Positions 16,239-25,574 of a DNA stretch of 64,000 nt are shown piece by piece; position 1 is the stretch's first letter, and each line of letters begins with the position of its first letter. The notes beneath the pieces are model-generated. The model ran no database searches and was not told where the DNA came from. It saw only the letters and a list, made by a program, of their open reading frames with translations. Source of the stretch: VBDM01 sp035651815 (GTDB taxonomy: Bacteria; Pseudomonadota; Gammaproteobacteria; Burkholderiales; SG8-39); the NCBI GenBank assembly GCA_035651815.1, contig DASRFB010000103.1:1-64000 (forward strand), read 5' to 3'. The position numbers and the translations under genes are program-made.

Positions 16239-19232
16239 CTACGGTTTCGGGCGGGCCAGCCGCTGCCGCAGCAGCTCGGCGAACTGCCCGCTCGGGATGG
16301 GCTTGCTGAAGTAGAAGCCCTGCATCTCGTCGCAGTCGTGGTCCTGGAGGAACGTCTGCTGCTCCAGCGTCTCGACTCCTTCGGCGACGACGGTGAGCTT
16401 CAGGCTCTTGCCCATGGCGATGATCGCCTCGGTGATCGCCTTGTCCTCGCTGTCCTGCGGGATGTCGCGGATGAAGGAGCGGTCCACCTTGAGCGTGTCG
16501 ATCGGGAAGCGCTTCAGGTGCGTCAGCGAAGAGTAGCCGACGCCGAAATCGTCGATCGCGATCCGCGCCCCCAGCCGCTTGACCGCTTCCAGCACCTCGC
16601 CCGCCCGCTCGGCGTTCTGCATCACCATGCTCTCGGTCAGCTCCAGCTCGAGGAGCTCGGCCGCCATCCCGCTTTCCTTCAGCGCGGCCGAGATATCCTC
16701 GAGCAGCGCCTCGTCGGCGAACTGGCGCGCCGACAGGTTGACCGACATCCGCAGGGGCGGCAGCCCCTCCCGTTGCCAGGCGACGTTCTGGCGGCAGGCG
16801 GTCTCGAGCACCCACTTGCCGATCGGCACGATGAGCCCGGTCTCCTCGGCGAGCGGGATGAACTGACCGGGGGGCACCATGCCGAGCTCCGGATGCTGCC
16901 AGCGCACCAGCGCCTCGACGCCGGTGATCTCGCCGGTGTGCAGGTCGAGCTTGGCCTGGTAGTGCAGGAAGAACTCGCCGCGCTCCAGCCCCCGGCGCAG
17001 GCTCGTCTCCAGCGCCAGCCGCTCGAACGAGTGGACGTTGGTCTCCTGGGAGTAGAACTTGTAGGTGTTCTTGCCTTCCTCCTTGGCGTGGTACATGGCG
17101 ATGTCGGCGTTCTTCATCAGCGCCTGCTCGTCCTGCGCCTCCGACGGAAACATGCAGACGCCGATGCTCGCCGTCACCCGGCATTCCTGACCGCCGATCG
17201 ACAGCGGCTTGATGACCGCCGAGAGGATCTTGCGCGCGACCGCCTCGACCTGCTTGGGCTCGGCCACCTCCTGCACCAGCACCACGAACTCGTCGCCGCC
17301 CAGGCGCGCGACGACGTCGCTCGAGCGCACCGTCTTCGCCAGGCGCGCGCCCATCTCCTGGAGCAGCCTGTCGCCGGCCTCGTGTCCGAGGGTGTCGTTG
17401 ATGACCTTGAAGCGGTCGAGGTCGATGAACAGCACCGCGAAGTTGCGGCGGTAGCGGCGCGCGTTCTCGATCGCCAGGTTCAGCACCTCGGTGAACATGG
17501 CGCGGTTCGGAAGCGCCGTCAGCGCGTCGTGGTTCGCGAGGTACTGGATGCGCTCCTCGTCGAGCTTCCGCTCGGTGATGTCCTTGCCGACCCCGCGATA
17601 GCCCTTGAAGGCGCCCGACGCGTCGAACACCGGCTCGCCGCTGACGCTGAACCACACCTTGTTCCCCGAGCCGTCCAGCCGGCACAGCTCCAGGTCGCGG
17701 AACGGCTTGCGGGCCTCGAGCGTCGCGATGTGCCCGGCCCAGTCGTCCGCGCTCATGTTGACGTAGTCCTGCTCCCAGCGCTTCTTGCCGAGGATCGCGT
17801 CGACCCGGTCCTGGGGGAGCTTGCCCGCGCCCACGCCGGTGAACGAGGTGAAGCGGAGCTGCTCGTCCTGCTCCCAGAACATGTCCGAGGACAGCGCGCT
17901 CAGGCCGCGGAAGCGCTCTTCGCTCGCGCGCACCTCCTCTTCGGCCTGCTTGCGCTGCAGGAACTGCCCGATCTGGCTGCCGATCACGCGCACCGCCTCC
18001 AGCAGCCGCTTGTCCGGCTCGCGAATGACGCGGCTCGCGAAAGCGAAGACGCCCGATGTCCTGCCCGCCGAGACCGCGGGGAACACGAATGCGCCGCGGA
18101 TGCCGAAGTCCGAAGCGAATCGGCGCAGCGCCCGCTGGTCGCTCGAGATGTCCTGCGCCCACACGGGCTGCCCCGATTGCCAGGACTTGCCCGCCAGTCC
18201 CTGGCCCGGCGCGAATGCGATCGCGCGCGACCGCTCGATGAAGTCCTCGAGGGCGCCGTCCGGGATGCACCAGAACTCGGCGAAGCGCAGCACGCCCGCC
18301 TTTTCGTCCAGGGCGTAATATCTGCCGCAATCCCAAGACTGCGTTTCGCAGACGGCGCGCATCACTTCCTTCAGCGCCGCCGAGACGCTGTCCGCCTCCG
18401 CGAGCGAGCGCGTCACCGTGTGCTCCAGCCGCAGCAGCGCCTCTTCGCGCTGCCGCTCCCGGATGTCGCGCGCGATGGAGACGATCACGTCCCCGACGGG
18501 CGAGCGCACCGCCCGGGGATAGGCCTCGATCGGCAGCTGCGATCCGTCCTTGCAGCGGTAGACGCCCTCGACCGTGGGCGCGACCAGGTCGCCGGCGAAC
18601 ATGCGGTCGTAGAGCCCGGCGAGCTCCTCCCGGGACCTGGAGAAGATGTCCTGCGGTCCCATCGACAGCAGCTCTTCCCGGCTGTAGCCGAGCGCCCGGC
18701 AGGCGGCGTCGTTCACGTCGATGTAACGCATGCTCGCGCGGTCGATGAGCAGCATCAGGTCGGCCGAGGCATCCATCGCCGCGCGGAACCGCAGCTGCTG
18801 CTCCTCGGCGCGCCGGATCCCGGTGACGTCCCGGGCGATGCCGCGATAGCCGCGAAACCGCCCGTTCTCGAAAACGGGCTGTCCGCTGGTGCTGACGTAG
18901 CGCATTCCCCCCTTCGGGTCCGGGCGCTTGAACACGAAGTCCGTGAAGGGTTGTCGCGCCTCGAGCACGGCCTTGTGCCGGTCCCAGCTGCCGCCGTCCT
19001 CCGCGGGAACCGCACCGCGGTCCCAGCGGTGCGTGCCGAGGAGCTCCTTCGGGTCGAATCCGTGCCCCAGGGCGCTTCCGGTGGCCCGCGTGAAACGCAG
19101 GCTCTCGTCCTGCTCCCAGTACCACTCCGAGGAGAGCCCCTCGATCGCGCTCCGGAGGCGGCGCTCGGACTGACGCGGCGCCTTCCCGACATGCTTGCCT
19201 GCCGTCTTCTTCTTCTTTCCGCCCATGCGCAC
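16239..19232 (-). CDS. Multi-sensor GGDEF-EAL protein (PAS-PAS-GAF-PAS-GGDEF-EAL)
   Basis: This 997-residue cytoplasmic protein has no membrane segment. A lysine-rich N-terminus is followed by two PAS domains (about 30-150 and 150-275), a GAF domain (about 285-425) and a third PAS (about 440-570). GGDEF (about 575-735) has the intact RLGGDEF at 645-649, and EAL (about 750-985) has EALVRWQHP (E773) and DDFGVGYSSL. Both c-di-GMP synthesis and hydrolysis sites look competent, so the net direction must be set by the sensors or by GTP. This contrasts with the degenerate GGDEF of the protein at 160-2763. An alternative start codon (ATG) lies two codons in. The gene is monocistronic by spacing (convergent with ettA). 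Confidence 0.93.
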   Translation of the reverse strand: MRMGGKKKKTAGKHVGKAPRQSERRLRSAIEGLSSEWYWEQDESLRFTRATGSALGHGFDPKELLGTHRWDRGAVPAEDGGSWDRHKAVLEARQPFTDFVFKRPDPKGGMRYVSTSGQPVFENGRFRGYRGIARDVTGIRRAEEQQLRFRAAMDASADLMLLIDRASMRYIDVNDAACRALGYSREELLSMGPQDIFSRSREELAGLYDRMFAGDLVAPTVEGVYRCKDGSQLPIEAYPRAVRSPVGDVIVSIARDIRERQREEALLRLEHTVTRSLAEADSVSAALKEVMRAVCETQSWDCGRYYALDEKAGVLRFAEFWCIPDGALEDFIERSRAIAFAPGQGLAGKSWQSGQPVWAQDISSDQRALRRFASDFGIRGAFVFPAVSAGRTSGVFAFASRVIREPDKRLLEAVRVIGSQIGQFLQRKQAEEEVRASEERFRGLSALSSDMFWEQDEQLRFTSFTGVGAGKLPQDRVDAILGKKRWEQDYVNMSADDWAGHIATLEARKPFRDLELCRLDGSGNKVWFSVSGEPVFDASGAFKGYRGVGKDITERKLDEERIQYLANHDALTALPNRAMFTEVLNLAIENARRYRRNFAVLFIDLDRFKVINDTLGHEAGDRLLQEMGARLAKTVRSSDVVARLGGDEFVVLVQEVAEPKQVEAVARKILSAVIKPLSIGGQECRVTASIGVCMFPSEAQDEQALMKNADIAMYHAKEEGKNTYKFYSQETNVHSFERLALETSLRRGLERGEFFLHYQAKLDLHTGEITGVEALVRWQHPELGMVPPGQFIPLAEETGLIVPIGKWVLETACRQNVAWQREGLPPLRMSVNLSARQFADEALLEDISAALKESGMAAELLELELTESMVMQNAERAGEVLEAVKRLGARIAIDDFGVGYSSLTHLKRFPIDTLKVDRSFIRDIPQDSEDKAITEAIIAMGKSLKLTVVAEGVETLEQQTFLQDHDCDEMQGFYFSKPIPSGQFAELLRQRLARPKP

Positions 19233-19324
19233 ACCTTTCGCGGGTCGGGCGCCGAGATCACCCGGAAGGGACTCGCGTCATGCCCGGAAGTCCCCGCAAT
19301 CTTAGACCACTGCCGCGAATCGGA

Positions 19325-21526
19325 CTACAGCACGACCGAGACGTCGATGCTGCCGCTCTTGCCGACGACGTTCACGCCGACGTCGTGCTCGTGCCGCTCG
19401 AAATCGAGATCGACCGCCGCGTCGCCGACGCGCAGGTTCGCGATCTGCACGCGCTGCATCCACGCCGGCAGGATCGGGTGCGTGAAGCGGATGCGCGGCG
19501 CCTCGGGATGGAACGAGAGCCCGAGGCAGGCCTGCAGCACATAGAACACGCTCGCGCTCGCCCACGCCTGCGGCGAGCACGCCACCGGGTAGAGCGTCGG
19601 GCCCTCGCTCGGGCGGCGCGCGAAGCCGCACCAGAGCTCGGGCAGCCGGTGCAGGTCCATGAACAGGCTCGCCTCGAACAGCGCGGTGAGGATGGCGGTG
19701 GTCTTGTCCTTCATGCCGTAGCGCGCGAGGCCGAGCGCGATCAGCGCGTTGTCGTGCGGCCAGATCGAGCCGTTGTGGTAGGACATCGGGTTGTAGCGCG
19801 CCTCGCCCTCGGCGATGGTGCGCACGCCCCAGCCCGAGAACGACTCGGGCGAGAAGAGCGTCCGCGCCGCGCGCACGGCGCGCTCGGGACTCGCGATCCC
19901 GGACCACAGCACCTGGCCCGCGTTCGACGAGCGCACGGCGCACGGCTGCTTCCCGCCGTCGAGCGCGATGACGTAGGTCCCGAGCTCCTCCGACCAGAAC
20001 GCGCGCTCGAAGCGCTCGCGCAGCTCCCCGGCCTCGCGCCGCAGCGCGTGCGCGTGCTCGGCCGCGCCCAGCGCCTGCGCCAGGCGCGAGGCGCGCATCT
20101 TCGCGAGGTAGGCGTAGCCCTGCACCTCGGCGAGCGCGATCGGGCCGTCGGCGAGCGCGCCGTCGGCGTGGAACACGGCGTCCTCGGAGTCCTTCCAGCC
20201 CTGGTTCGCGAGGCCCTCGGCGCTCTTCCTCTGGTACTCGAGGAAGCCGTCGCCGTCGACGTCGCCGTACTCGCGCATCCACGCGAGCGCGCGCTCGACG
20301 TGCGGCCAGAGGCGCCGCACGAACTCCAGGTCGCCGGTGCGCTGGTAGTAGGCGCCCGCGAGCGCGACGAACAGCGGCGTCGAATCGATCGTGCCGTAGT
20401 AGCAGCCGAACGGGATCTCGCCCAGGTCGGCGAGCTCGCCCTTCCTCATCTCGTGCACGATCTTCCCGGGCTCGGCGTCGCGCTCGGGGATGACGCGGTC
20501 GGCCTGCGTGCGCGCGAGGAACGCGAGCACGCCGCGCGCGACGGACGGATCCGCCCAGAGGTACTCCATCGCGGTGAGGATGCCGTCGCGGCCGAAGGGC
20601 GTGCTGTACCAGGGAACGCCGGCGTACGGGTACGGGCCCTCGGGGTTGCCCGAGGTCAGCATGGTGAGGTCCGCGCTCGAGCGGTACAGCCAGTGGTTGA
20701 ACTGCTGGTTGGTGGTCTCGACCGTCGCGCTGCGCGCGTGCACGCTGCGCAGCGTCGCCTCGGTGCACAGCAGCGCCTTCGCGAAGTCCATGGGCGTGCG
20801 CTCGCCCGCGTCCGGGTCGCAGGTCACCGTGACCTCGATCCCGGCCTTGCCGCGCGGCGCGAGGACGAGCGCGTACGCGACGTGGTCGGACGCGACGGTC
20901 TGCGGCGCCGGCGACCACTCGAGGTCGGTGCGCCGGACGACGCCGTCGAGGCCGCGATACCCGAGCCGCACGCGGGCGGCCGAGAGCTCCGGCTGCAGGT
21001 CCTGACCGCGGCGCTCGCGCTGGTAGCCGCGCACCTCGAAGATGTCGGCGTAGTCCGCGGCGAACTCGAGCGTCAGCCTGAGCGCGACGGGCTGCTCGCC
21101 GTAGTTCTCGATTTCCAGGCGCTCGTGGCAAGCCGCGTCCCACAGCAGCCGCGAGCGCGCGAGGTGGACCGTGCCCTTGAGCACCGCGAGACGCGCGCTT
21201 TCGTTCGGGCCCTCGCTCGGGTCCTCATGAAGGTCCGGCGTGGTGAGGTCGCAGTGCAGCTGGCTGTTGTCCTGCTTCACGCTCGAATTGAGCAGCGTCG
21301 GCTTCTGGCCGTTGATGCGCAGCTCGTAGTGCGAGAGGAACCTCGTCCCCCGGTGGTAGATGCCGTGCTCGTCGACGCCGACGCGCGGGATGTCGCCGTA
21401 GCCGTCGAACAGGCCGAAGGTCTCGCCGTGCTTGAGCACGCGCGTGGGATCGCCGTGCCGCGAGTGGGTGGCGAGGACGTACCACCGGTCCTCGATCCGG
21501 ATCGCCTCTTCCATCGACAGGTTCAT
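19325..21526 (-). CDS. Amylo-alpha-1,6-glucosidase / glycogen-debranching-like glycoside hydrolase
   Basis: The protein has 733 residues. An N-terminal beta domain of the debranching-enzyme type (about 1-280; WYVLATHSRHGDPTRVL, FLSHYELRING) precedes an alpha/alpha-barrel catalytic domain. This has AGVPWYSTPFGRDGILTA, GCYYGTIDSTPLFVALAGAYYQRTGD, ANQGWKDSEDAV and YNPMSYHNGSIWPHDNALIA. The GRDG, GWKDS and NGSIWPHDN motifs are typical of GH15/GH63-like debranching hydrolases. It should hydrolyse alpha-1,6 or related glucosidic links in storage glucans or oligosaccharides; no signal peptide is seen. It overlaps the upstream GT4 gene by four bases (ATGA), so the two are translationally coupled. Confidence 0.9.
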   Translation of the reverse strand: MNLSMEEAIRIEDRWYVLATHSRHGDPTRVLKHGETFGLFDGYGDIPRVGVDEHGIYHRGTRFLSHYELRINGQKPTLLNSSVKQDNSQLHCDLTTPDLHEDPSEGPNESARLAVLKGTVHLARSRLLWDAACHERLEIENYGEQPVALRLTLEFAADYADIFEVRGYQRERRGQDLQPELSAARVRLGYRGLDGVVRRTDLEWSPAPQTVASDHVAYALVLAPRGKAGIEVTVTCDPDAGERTPMDFAKALLCTEATLRSVHARSATVETTNQQFNHWLYRSSADLTMLTSGNPEGPYPYAGVPWYSTPFGRDGILTAMEYLWADPSVARGVLAFLARTQADRVIPERDAEPGKIVHEMRKGELADLGEIPFGCYYGTIDSTPLFVALAGAYYQRTGDLEFVRRLWPHVERALAWMREYGDVDGDGFLEYQRKSAEGLANQGWKDSEDAVFHADGALADGPIALAEVQGYAYLAKMRASRLAQALGAAEHAHALRREAGELRERFERAFWSEELGTYVIALDGGKQPCAVRSSNAGQVLWSGIASPERAVRAARTLFSPESFSGWGVRTIAEGEARYNPMSYHNGSIWPHDNALIALGLARYGMKDKTTAILTALFEASLFMDLHRLPELWCGFARRPSEGPTLYPVACSPQAWASASVFYVLQACLGLSFHPEAPRIRFTHPILPAWMQRVQIANLRVGDAAVDLDFERHEHDVGVNVVGKSGSIDVSVVL

Positions 21527-22596
21527 AGACGCCCCGCCTCCTGCTCATCCATGCGGCTCGCGCGCGGCTCGGGCGGCTCGAGCAGCCGCCGGTAGACCGA
21601 CAGGTATTCGCGCGCCATGCGCTGCGCGGAGAAGCGCTCCTCGAAAACCCGCCGGCACGCGGCGCGGTCGAGCGTCCCGATCCTTCCGATCGCCGCCGCG
21701 GCGCCGCGTTCGTCATCGACCACGAAGCCGGTGACGCCGTTCACCATGATCTCGGGGACCGAGCCGCAGCGCCAGGCGAGCACCGGGGTGCCGCACGCCA
21801 TCGCCTCGATCATCACCAGGCCGAACGGCTCGGGCCAGTCGATGGGGAAGAGCAGCGCGAGCGCGTCGCCGAGGAAGCGGCGCTTCTCGGCCTCGCCGAT
21901 CTCGCCGACGAACTCGACCCCGGGGCCGTTCAGCATCGGCCGTATGACTTCCTCGAAGTATTGCTGGTCGAGCTTCTCGATCTTGGCCGCGATCTTGAGC
22001 GGGATGCCGACCGCGCGCGCGAGGCGGATCGCGCGGTCCGGGCGCTTCTCGGGCGATATGCGGCCGAGGAACGCGAGGTACGAGCCCGGGCGCGCGCCGA
22101 ACGGATAGAGCTGGGGCGGCAGGCCGTGGTGGACGGTCGCGAGCCAGTTCGCCCACGCCATCGGGCGGCGCTGGGCCTCCGAGATCGACACGAGCGGCAG
22201 CTCGGTGAAGCGCCGGTGCACCATCTGCAGCTCCGGCAGGTCGAGCCGGCTGTGCATCGTCGTCAGCGACGGCACCGGAAGGCGCCGCGCGAGCGGCAGC
22301 TGCAGATAGTCCAGATGGAAGTGCACGATGTCGAACTCGCGCGCCGCCTCGAACACGTGGTCCAGCATGACCAGGTGATACGCCATGGCGTCGCGGCACC
22401 CCGGATCGAGGCGCAATCCCTGTGGCGCCATCGGGCGCAGCCGCGCGCGCGTGCGCGAGTCGGCGGTCGCGAACAGCGTGACCTCGTGGCCCTGGGCGAC
22501 CAGCTCTTCCGTGAGGTAGGAGACGACGCGCTCGGTGCCGCCATAGAGCCGGGGCGGCACGCTTTCATAAAGGGGGGCGACGATGGCGACGCGCAA
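21523..22596 (-). CDS. GT4-family glycosyltransferase
   Basis: The 357-residue GT-B protein begins MRVAIVAPLYESVPPRLYGG, which gives the N-terminal Rossmann fold and the glycine-rich acceptor loop (YGGTERVV). The C-terminal half carries YLAFLGRISPEKRPDRAI, FLGDALALLFPIDWPEPFGLVMIEAMACGTPVLA and VNGVTGFVV, the donor-binding EPFG...EAMACGTPV motif of GT4. The donor and acceptor are unknown. The four-base overlap with the debranching-type hydrolase gene suggests a shared pathway of glucan or alpha-glucoside metabolism. Similar GT4/debranching pairs are recalled from soil bacteria (from memory, not checked). Confidence 0.92.
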   Translation of the reverse strand: MRVAIVAPLYESVPPRLYGGTERVVSYLTEELVAQGHEVTLFATADSRTRARLRPMAPQGLRLDPGCRDAMAYHLVMLDHVFEAAREFDIVHFHLDYLQLPLARRLPVPSLTTMHSRLDLPELQMVHRRFTELPLVSISEAQRRPMAWANWLATVHHGLPPQLYPFGARPGSYLAFLGRISPEKRPDRAIRLARAVGIPLKIAAKIEKLDQQYFEEVIRPMLNGPGVEFVGEIGEAEKRRFLGDALALLFPIDWPEPFGLVMIEAMACGTPVLAWRCGSVPEIMVNGVTGFVVDDERGAAAAIGRIGTLDRAACRRVFEERFSAQRMAREYLSVYRRLLEPPEPRASRMDEQEAGRL

Positions 22597-22773
22597 CGCG
22601 ATGAGACCTTGGTAGTCGAACGTGGGAGGGATGCGCCTCGGTCGCGCACGCTGCGGGCTCTGCGGCCCGGCCTATAGGAAAGACATCGCACCGGCGGCGG
22701 GGGTTCCGTCCGGCACTGCGCCCGGCGCGGCGGCGGCGATGCTACAGTCTGGCCGACAGCCAGGAGAATGCCC

Positions 22774-23721
22774 GTGCCCCGATCCGCGCCCGTCCGAGTC
22801 GCCATCCCCGACATGATCTCGCCGTCGTACTTTCCCGCGATCGCCGCGGTCGAGCTCGGCTACTTCCGCGAGGAAGGGATCGACGCGACGCTCGAGCTGC
22901 TCTATCCGGTGACGAAGACCTACGAGGAGCTGCGCGACGGGCGGCTCGATTTCGTCGGCGGCGCCGCGCACGCCCCGCTGTACGCGTTCCCCGGCTGGAA
23001 AGGCTGCAAGCTGCTCGCCGCGCTCGCGCAGAACATGTACTGGTTCCTGGTGGTGCGCAAGGACCTCGCCGACCGGACGAAGCCTCGGCGCGGCGACCTT
23101 TCGGTGGTGAAGGGCCTGCGCATCGGCGCGGCGCCGGGCCCCGTCGACGGGCTCAGGCGCATGCTGCGCGAGGCCGGGATCGACCCCGAGCGCGAGGTGA
23201 AGATCGGCCCCGTCCCCGGCTGGGCGTCGGCGGGCGCGTCGTTCGGCCTCATGGCCGCGCACGCGCTCGAGGAGGGCAAGCTCGACGGATTCTGGGCGAA
23301 CGGGATGGGCGCCGAGGTCGCGGTGCGCCGCGGGGTCGGCGCGCTCGTGCTCGACGCGCGCCGCGGCGACGGTCCGCGCGGCTCGCAGCACTACACCTTC
23401 CCTGCCCTCGTGACGACGCAGAAATGGATCGACGAGCAGCCCGAAGTCGTCGCCGGCGCCGTGCGCGCGACGGCGCGCGCGCAGGCGGCGCTTCGCGCCG
23501 ACCCCGCGCTCGCGACGCGCGCGGCGGGCATGTTCCCCGAGGCCGAGCGCGCCCTGATCGCGGAGCTCGTGCGGCGCGACGCGCCGTTCTACGATCCGGC
23601 GATCGACGCGGCGACCGCGGGCGCGCTCAACGACTTCGCGCGCGACATCGGCATTCTCGAGGGCGCTCCGGGCTACGAGGACACGGTCGCGGTGCGCTTC
23701 CGCGGCGACTGGAAGCCGTAG
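22774..23721 (+). CDS. NMT1/THI5-like substrate-binding protein without a signal peptide
   Basis: The protein is 315 residues from the GTG at 22774, or 317 from the ATG at 22768. It has the two-lobed binding-protein fold of the NMT1/THI5/SsuA class: PDMISPSYFPAIAAVELGYF, YEELRDGRLDFVGGAAHAPL, GLRIGAAPGPVDGLRRML and FWANGMGAE. GTG is preferred because AGGAGA at 22762-22767 abuts the ATG but sits six bases before the GTG. The sequence goes straight into VRVAIPDMIS with no signal peptide, so it is either cytoplasmic or missing its export signal. No permease or ATPase gene is adjacent. The ligand is unknown; aromatic or sulfonate-like compounds are typical of the class. Confidence 0.82.
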   Translation: MPRSAPVRVAIPDMISPSYFPAIAAVELGYFREEGIDATLELLYPVTKTYEELRDGRLDFVGGAAHAPLYAFPGWKGCKLLAALAQNMYWFLVVRKDLADRTKPRRGDLSVVKGLRIGAAPGPVDGLRRMLREAGIDPEREVKIGPVPGWASAGASFGLMAAHALEEGKLDGFWANGMGAEVAVRRGVGALVLDARRGDGPRGSQHYTFPALVTTQKWIDEQPEVVAGAVRATARAQAALRADPALATRAAGMFPEAERALIAELVRRDAPFYDPAIDAATAGALNDFARDIGILEGAPGYEDTVAVRFRGDWKP

Positions 23722-23728
23722 CGCGGGC

Positions 23729-23758
23729 AAAAAAAACCCGCGCCGGTGCCGGCGCGGG
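23729..23758 (-). terminator. Rho-independent terminator of the Ser-rich lipoprotein gene (minus strand)
   Basis: CCCGCGCCGG and CCGGCGCGGG form a perfect 10-base stem with a two-base loop. On the minus strand it is followed by eight T residues (the AAAAAAAA at 23729-23736). It lies 22 bases past the lipoprotein stop and may also help end the convergent plus-strand gene. Confidence 0.85.
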
Positions 23759-23779
23759 ATGGGCGCGGCCGCGAAAAGC

Positions 23780-24187
23780 TCAGCCGCCGCTCTTGGTGCT
23801 GCCCGAGCCCGACGAGCTGTTGCTCGCGGTGTCGCTCGAGCCCGAGGAGCCGCTGCTCGACGCGGACGGGGTGGAGCCGCTGCTGCTCGAAGGCTGGTCG
23901 CTCGAGGGGCTGCTGGAGCTCGAGGGCGAGCTGGAGCTCGGCGTCGAGGACGACGACGAGCTGCCGCTCTTGTCGTTCTTGTTCATCGCCAGGCTGCCGG
24001 TCGACGAGCTGGACGAACCCGAGGGGCTGGTGGACGGCGAGGACGACGCCATGCCCGAGGAGCCCGATGAGCCCGACGAGCCCGACTGGGACAGGCGCGA
24101 GTCGCTGCCGCGATCGCAAGCCGAGAGTCCGAAGGTCGCCGCTATCGCGGCGGCCACGGCGGTAAGAAAGAATCGTTTCTGCAGCAT
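23780..24187 (-). CDS. Serine-rich low-complexity lipoprotein
   Basis: The protein is 135 residues from the ATG at 24187, which has AGGAGA upstream. MLQKRFFLTAVAAAIAATFGLSAC is a lipoprotein signal with the LSAC lipobox. The mature part is mostly Ser with Gly, Pro, Thr and Asp (SGSSGSSGSSGMASSSP, then repeated S(S/P)n runs). No domain is recognised. Such tails look like surface spacers or disordered periplasmic proteins. It carries a strong dedicated terminator and stands alone. The only neighbour on its strand with similar character is the exported protein at 25709-26104. The translated composition, not any motif, is the evidence that this is a real secreted product. Confidence 0.65.
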   Translation of the reverse strand: MLQKRFFLTAVAAAIAATFGLSACDRGSDSRLSQSGSSGSSGSSGMASSSPSTSPSGSSSSSTGSLAMNKNDKSGSSSSSSTPSSSSPSSSSSPSSDQPSSSSGSTPSASSSGSSGSSDTASNSSSGSGSTKSGG

Positions 24188-24423
24188 GTCGGCAATCTCC
24201 TGAATGAGAATAATAGGGCGTGCTCCTGATCGAATCAGGCAAGCGGACTCTCGCAATGCGTATGCCAGCCCCGGACCCGGCGCAAAAGCGCGCTTCGCTA
24301 GTCCATGCGACACCGGCATTCCGGAAAATTTTTCAAACGCCCGTGTGGCATTTACCGGCGGGGAAGCGTGCTACGATTCGCGGCCCCGGCGAGCGTCGTT
24401 CGGGCACGACAGCGGAGGCGTAC
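24188..24423. other. Divergent intergenic region between the Ser-rich lipoprotein and MetE-like genes
   Basis: This 236-base gap contains both promoters. TACGAT near 24370 with TTTACC about 15 bases upstream is a possible plus-strand promoter for the MetE-like gene. GAAAATTTTTC (about 24326-24336) is a short A/T palindrome. No riboswitch-like fold was recognised. Confidence 0.35.
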
Positions 24424-25569
24424 ATGAAGCGCAGCACCGATCGCTTTCTCACCACGCACACCGGCAGTCTCCCCCGGCCGGACGACCTCATCCGGACGAT
24501 GTACGCGAAGGAGGAAGGCGTTCCGGTCGACCGCGCGGCGCTCGACGCGCGCATCCGCGCGGCGGTCGAGGAGACGGTGCGCAAGCAGGCCGAGGCGGGC
24601 GTCGATCTCGTGAACGACGGCGAGATGAGCAAGCCGAGCTACGCCACCTACGTGAAGGACCGGCTGAGCGGCTTCGGCGGCACGGGGAACACCTTCGTCT
24701 ACCAGGACCTCGCCGATTTCCCGACGCTCGAGAAGCGCGTGTTCGGCGACCCGGGGCGCTCGCGCCGCAAGACGCCCGCGTGCAACGGCCCGATCGGCGT
24801 GCGCGACCCGCAGGCCGCCGAGGCCGACGCGCGCAACCTCGCGGACGCGGCCGCGCGCGTGAAGGCCGAGGGGACGTTCATGAGCGCGGCCTCCCCGGGA
24901 GTGGTCTCGCTCTTCTTCCGCAACGACTACTACAAGACCCAGGAGGAATACCTGTTCGCGATCGCCGACGCGATGCGCCGCGAGTACGAGACGGTCGCGA
25001 ACGCGGGCATCGTGCTGCAGATCGACTGCCCCGACCTCGCCATGGGGCGGCACATCCAGTACGCGAGCCTGCCGCTCGCCGAGTTCCGCAAGCGGATACG
25101 CCTGCACGTCGAGGCGCTGAACCACGCGCTCGCCAACATCCCGCCCGAGCGGCTGCGCATGCACCTGTGCTGGGGGAACTACGAGGGCCCGCACCACTGC
25201 GACGTGCCGCTCGCCGACATCATCGACGTCGTCTTCGCGGCGCGGCCGAGCGCGATCTCGTTCGAGGCGGCGAACCCGCGCCACGCGCACGAGTGGACGC
25301 TGTTCGAGCGCGTCAAGCTGCCCGAGGGCAAGGTGCTCATCCCGGGCGTGCTCGAATCGAAGACGAACTTCATCGAGCACCCCGAGCTGGTCGCGCAGCG
25401 CATCGGGCGCTACGCGAAGCGGGTCGGCCCCGAGAACGTGATCGCCGGAACCGACTGCGGCTACGGCACCTGGGTGGGCCAGGCCGCGGTCGACCCGCAC
25501 GTGGTGTGGGCGAAGCTCGCCGCGATGGCCGAAGGCGCGCGCCTCGCGTCGAAGCAGTTTTTCAAATAA
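24424..25569 (+). CDS. MetE C-terminal-like cobalamin-independent methyltransferase family protein
   Basis: The protein is 381 residues from the ATG at 24424. It has the (beta/alpha)8 barrel of the MetE C-terminal domain: TTHTGSLPRPDDL, AGVDLVNDGEMSKPSYATYV, VLQIDCPDLAMG, MHLCWGNYEGPHH and VIAGTDCGYGTW. The HLC, the Glu in NYEG and the Cys of TDCGYG are the usual zinc ligands of the family. The protein lacks the MetE N-terminal half, so it resembles the short MetE-like or epoxyalkane:coenzyme M transferase-type proteins. Its methyl donor and thiol acceptor are unknown. GGAGGC precedes the ATG. It stands between two low-complexity exported protein genes transcribed in the opposite direction. 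Confidence 0.82.
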   Translation: MKRSTDRFLTTHTGSLPRPDDLIRTMYAKEEGVPVDRAALDARIRAAVEETVRKQAEAGVDLVNDGEMSKPSYATYVKDRLSGFGGTGNTFVYQDLADFPTLEKRVFGDPGRSRRKTPACNGPIGVRDPQAAEADARNLADAAARVKAEGTFMSAASPGVVSLFFRNDYYKTQEEYLFAIADAMRREYETVANAGIVLQIDCPDLAMGRHIQYASLPLAEFRKRIRLHVEALNHALANIPPERLRMHLCWGNYEGPHHCDVPLADIIDVVFAARPSAISFEAANPRHAHEWTLFERVKLPEGKVLIPGVLESKTNFIEHPELVAQRIGRYAKRVGPENVIAGTDCGYGTWVGQAAVDPHVVWAKLAAMAEGARLASKQFFK

Positions 25570-25574
25570 GGATT

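Noticed and set aside
16338..19544. Long plus-strand open frame antisense to the PAS/GGDEF/EAL protein
   Set aside because: The opposite strand encodes intact PAS, GAF, GGDEF and EAL motifs. The antisense frame shows no fold and only biased composition.
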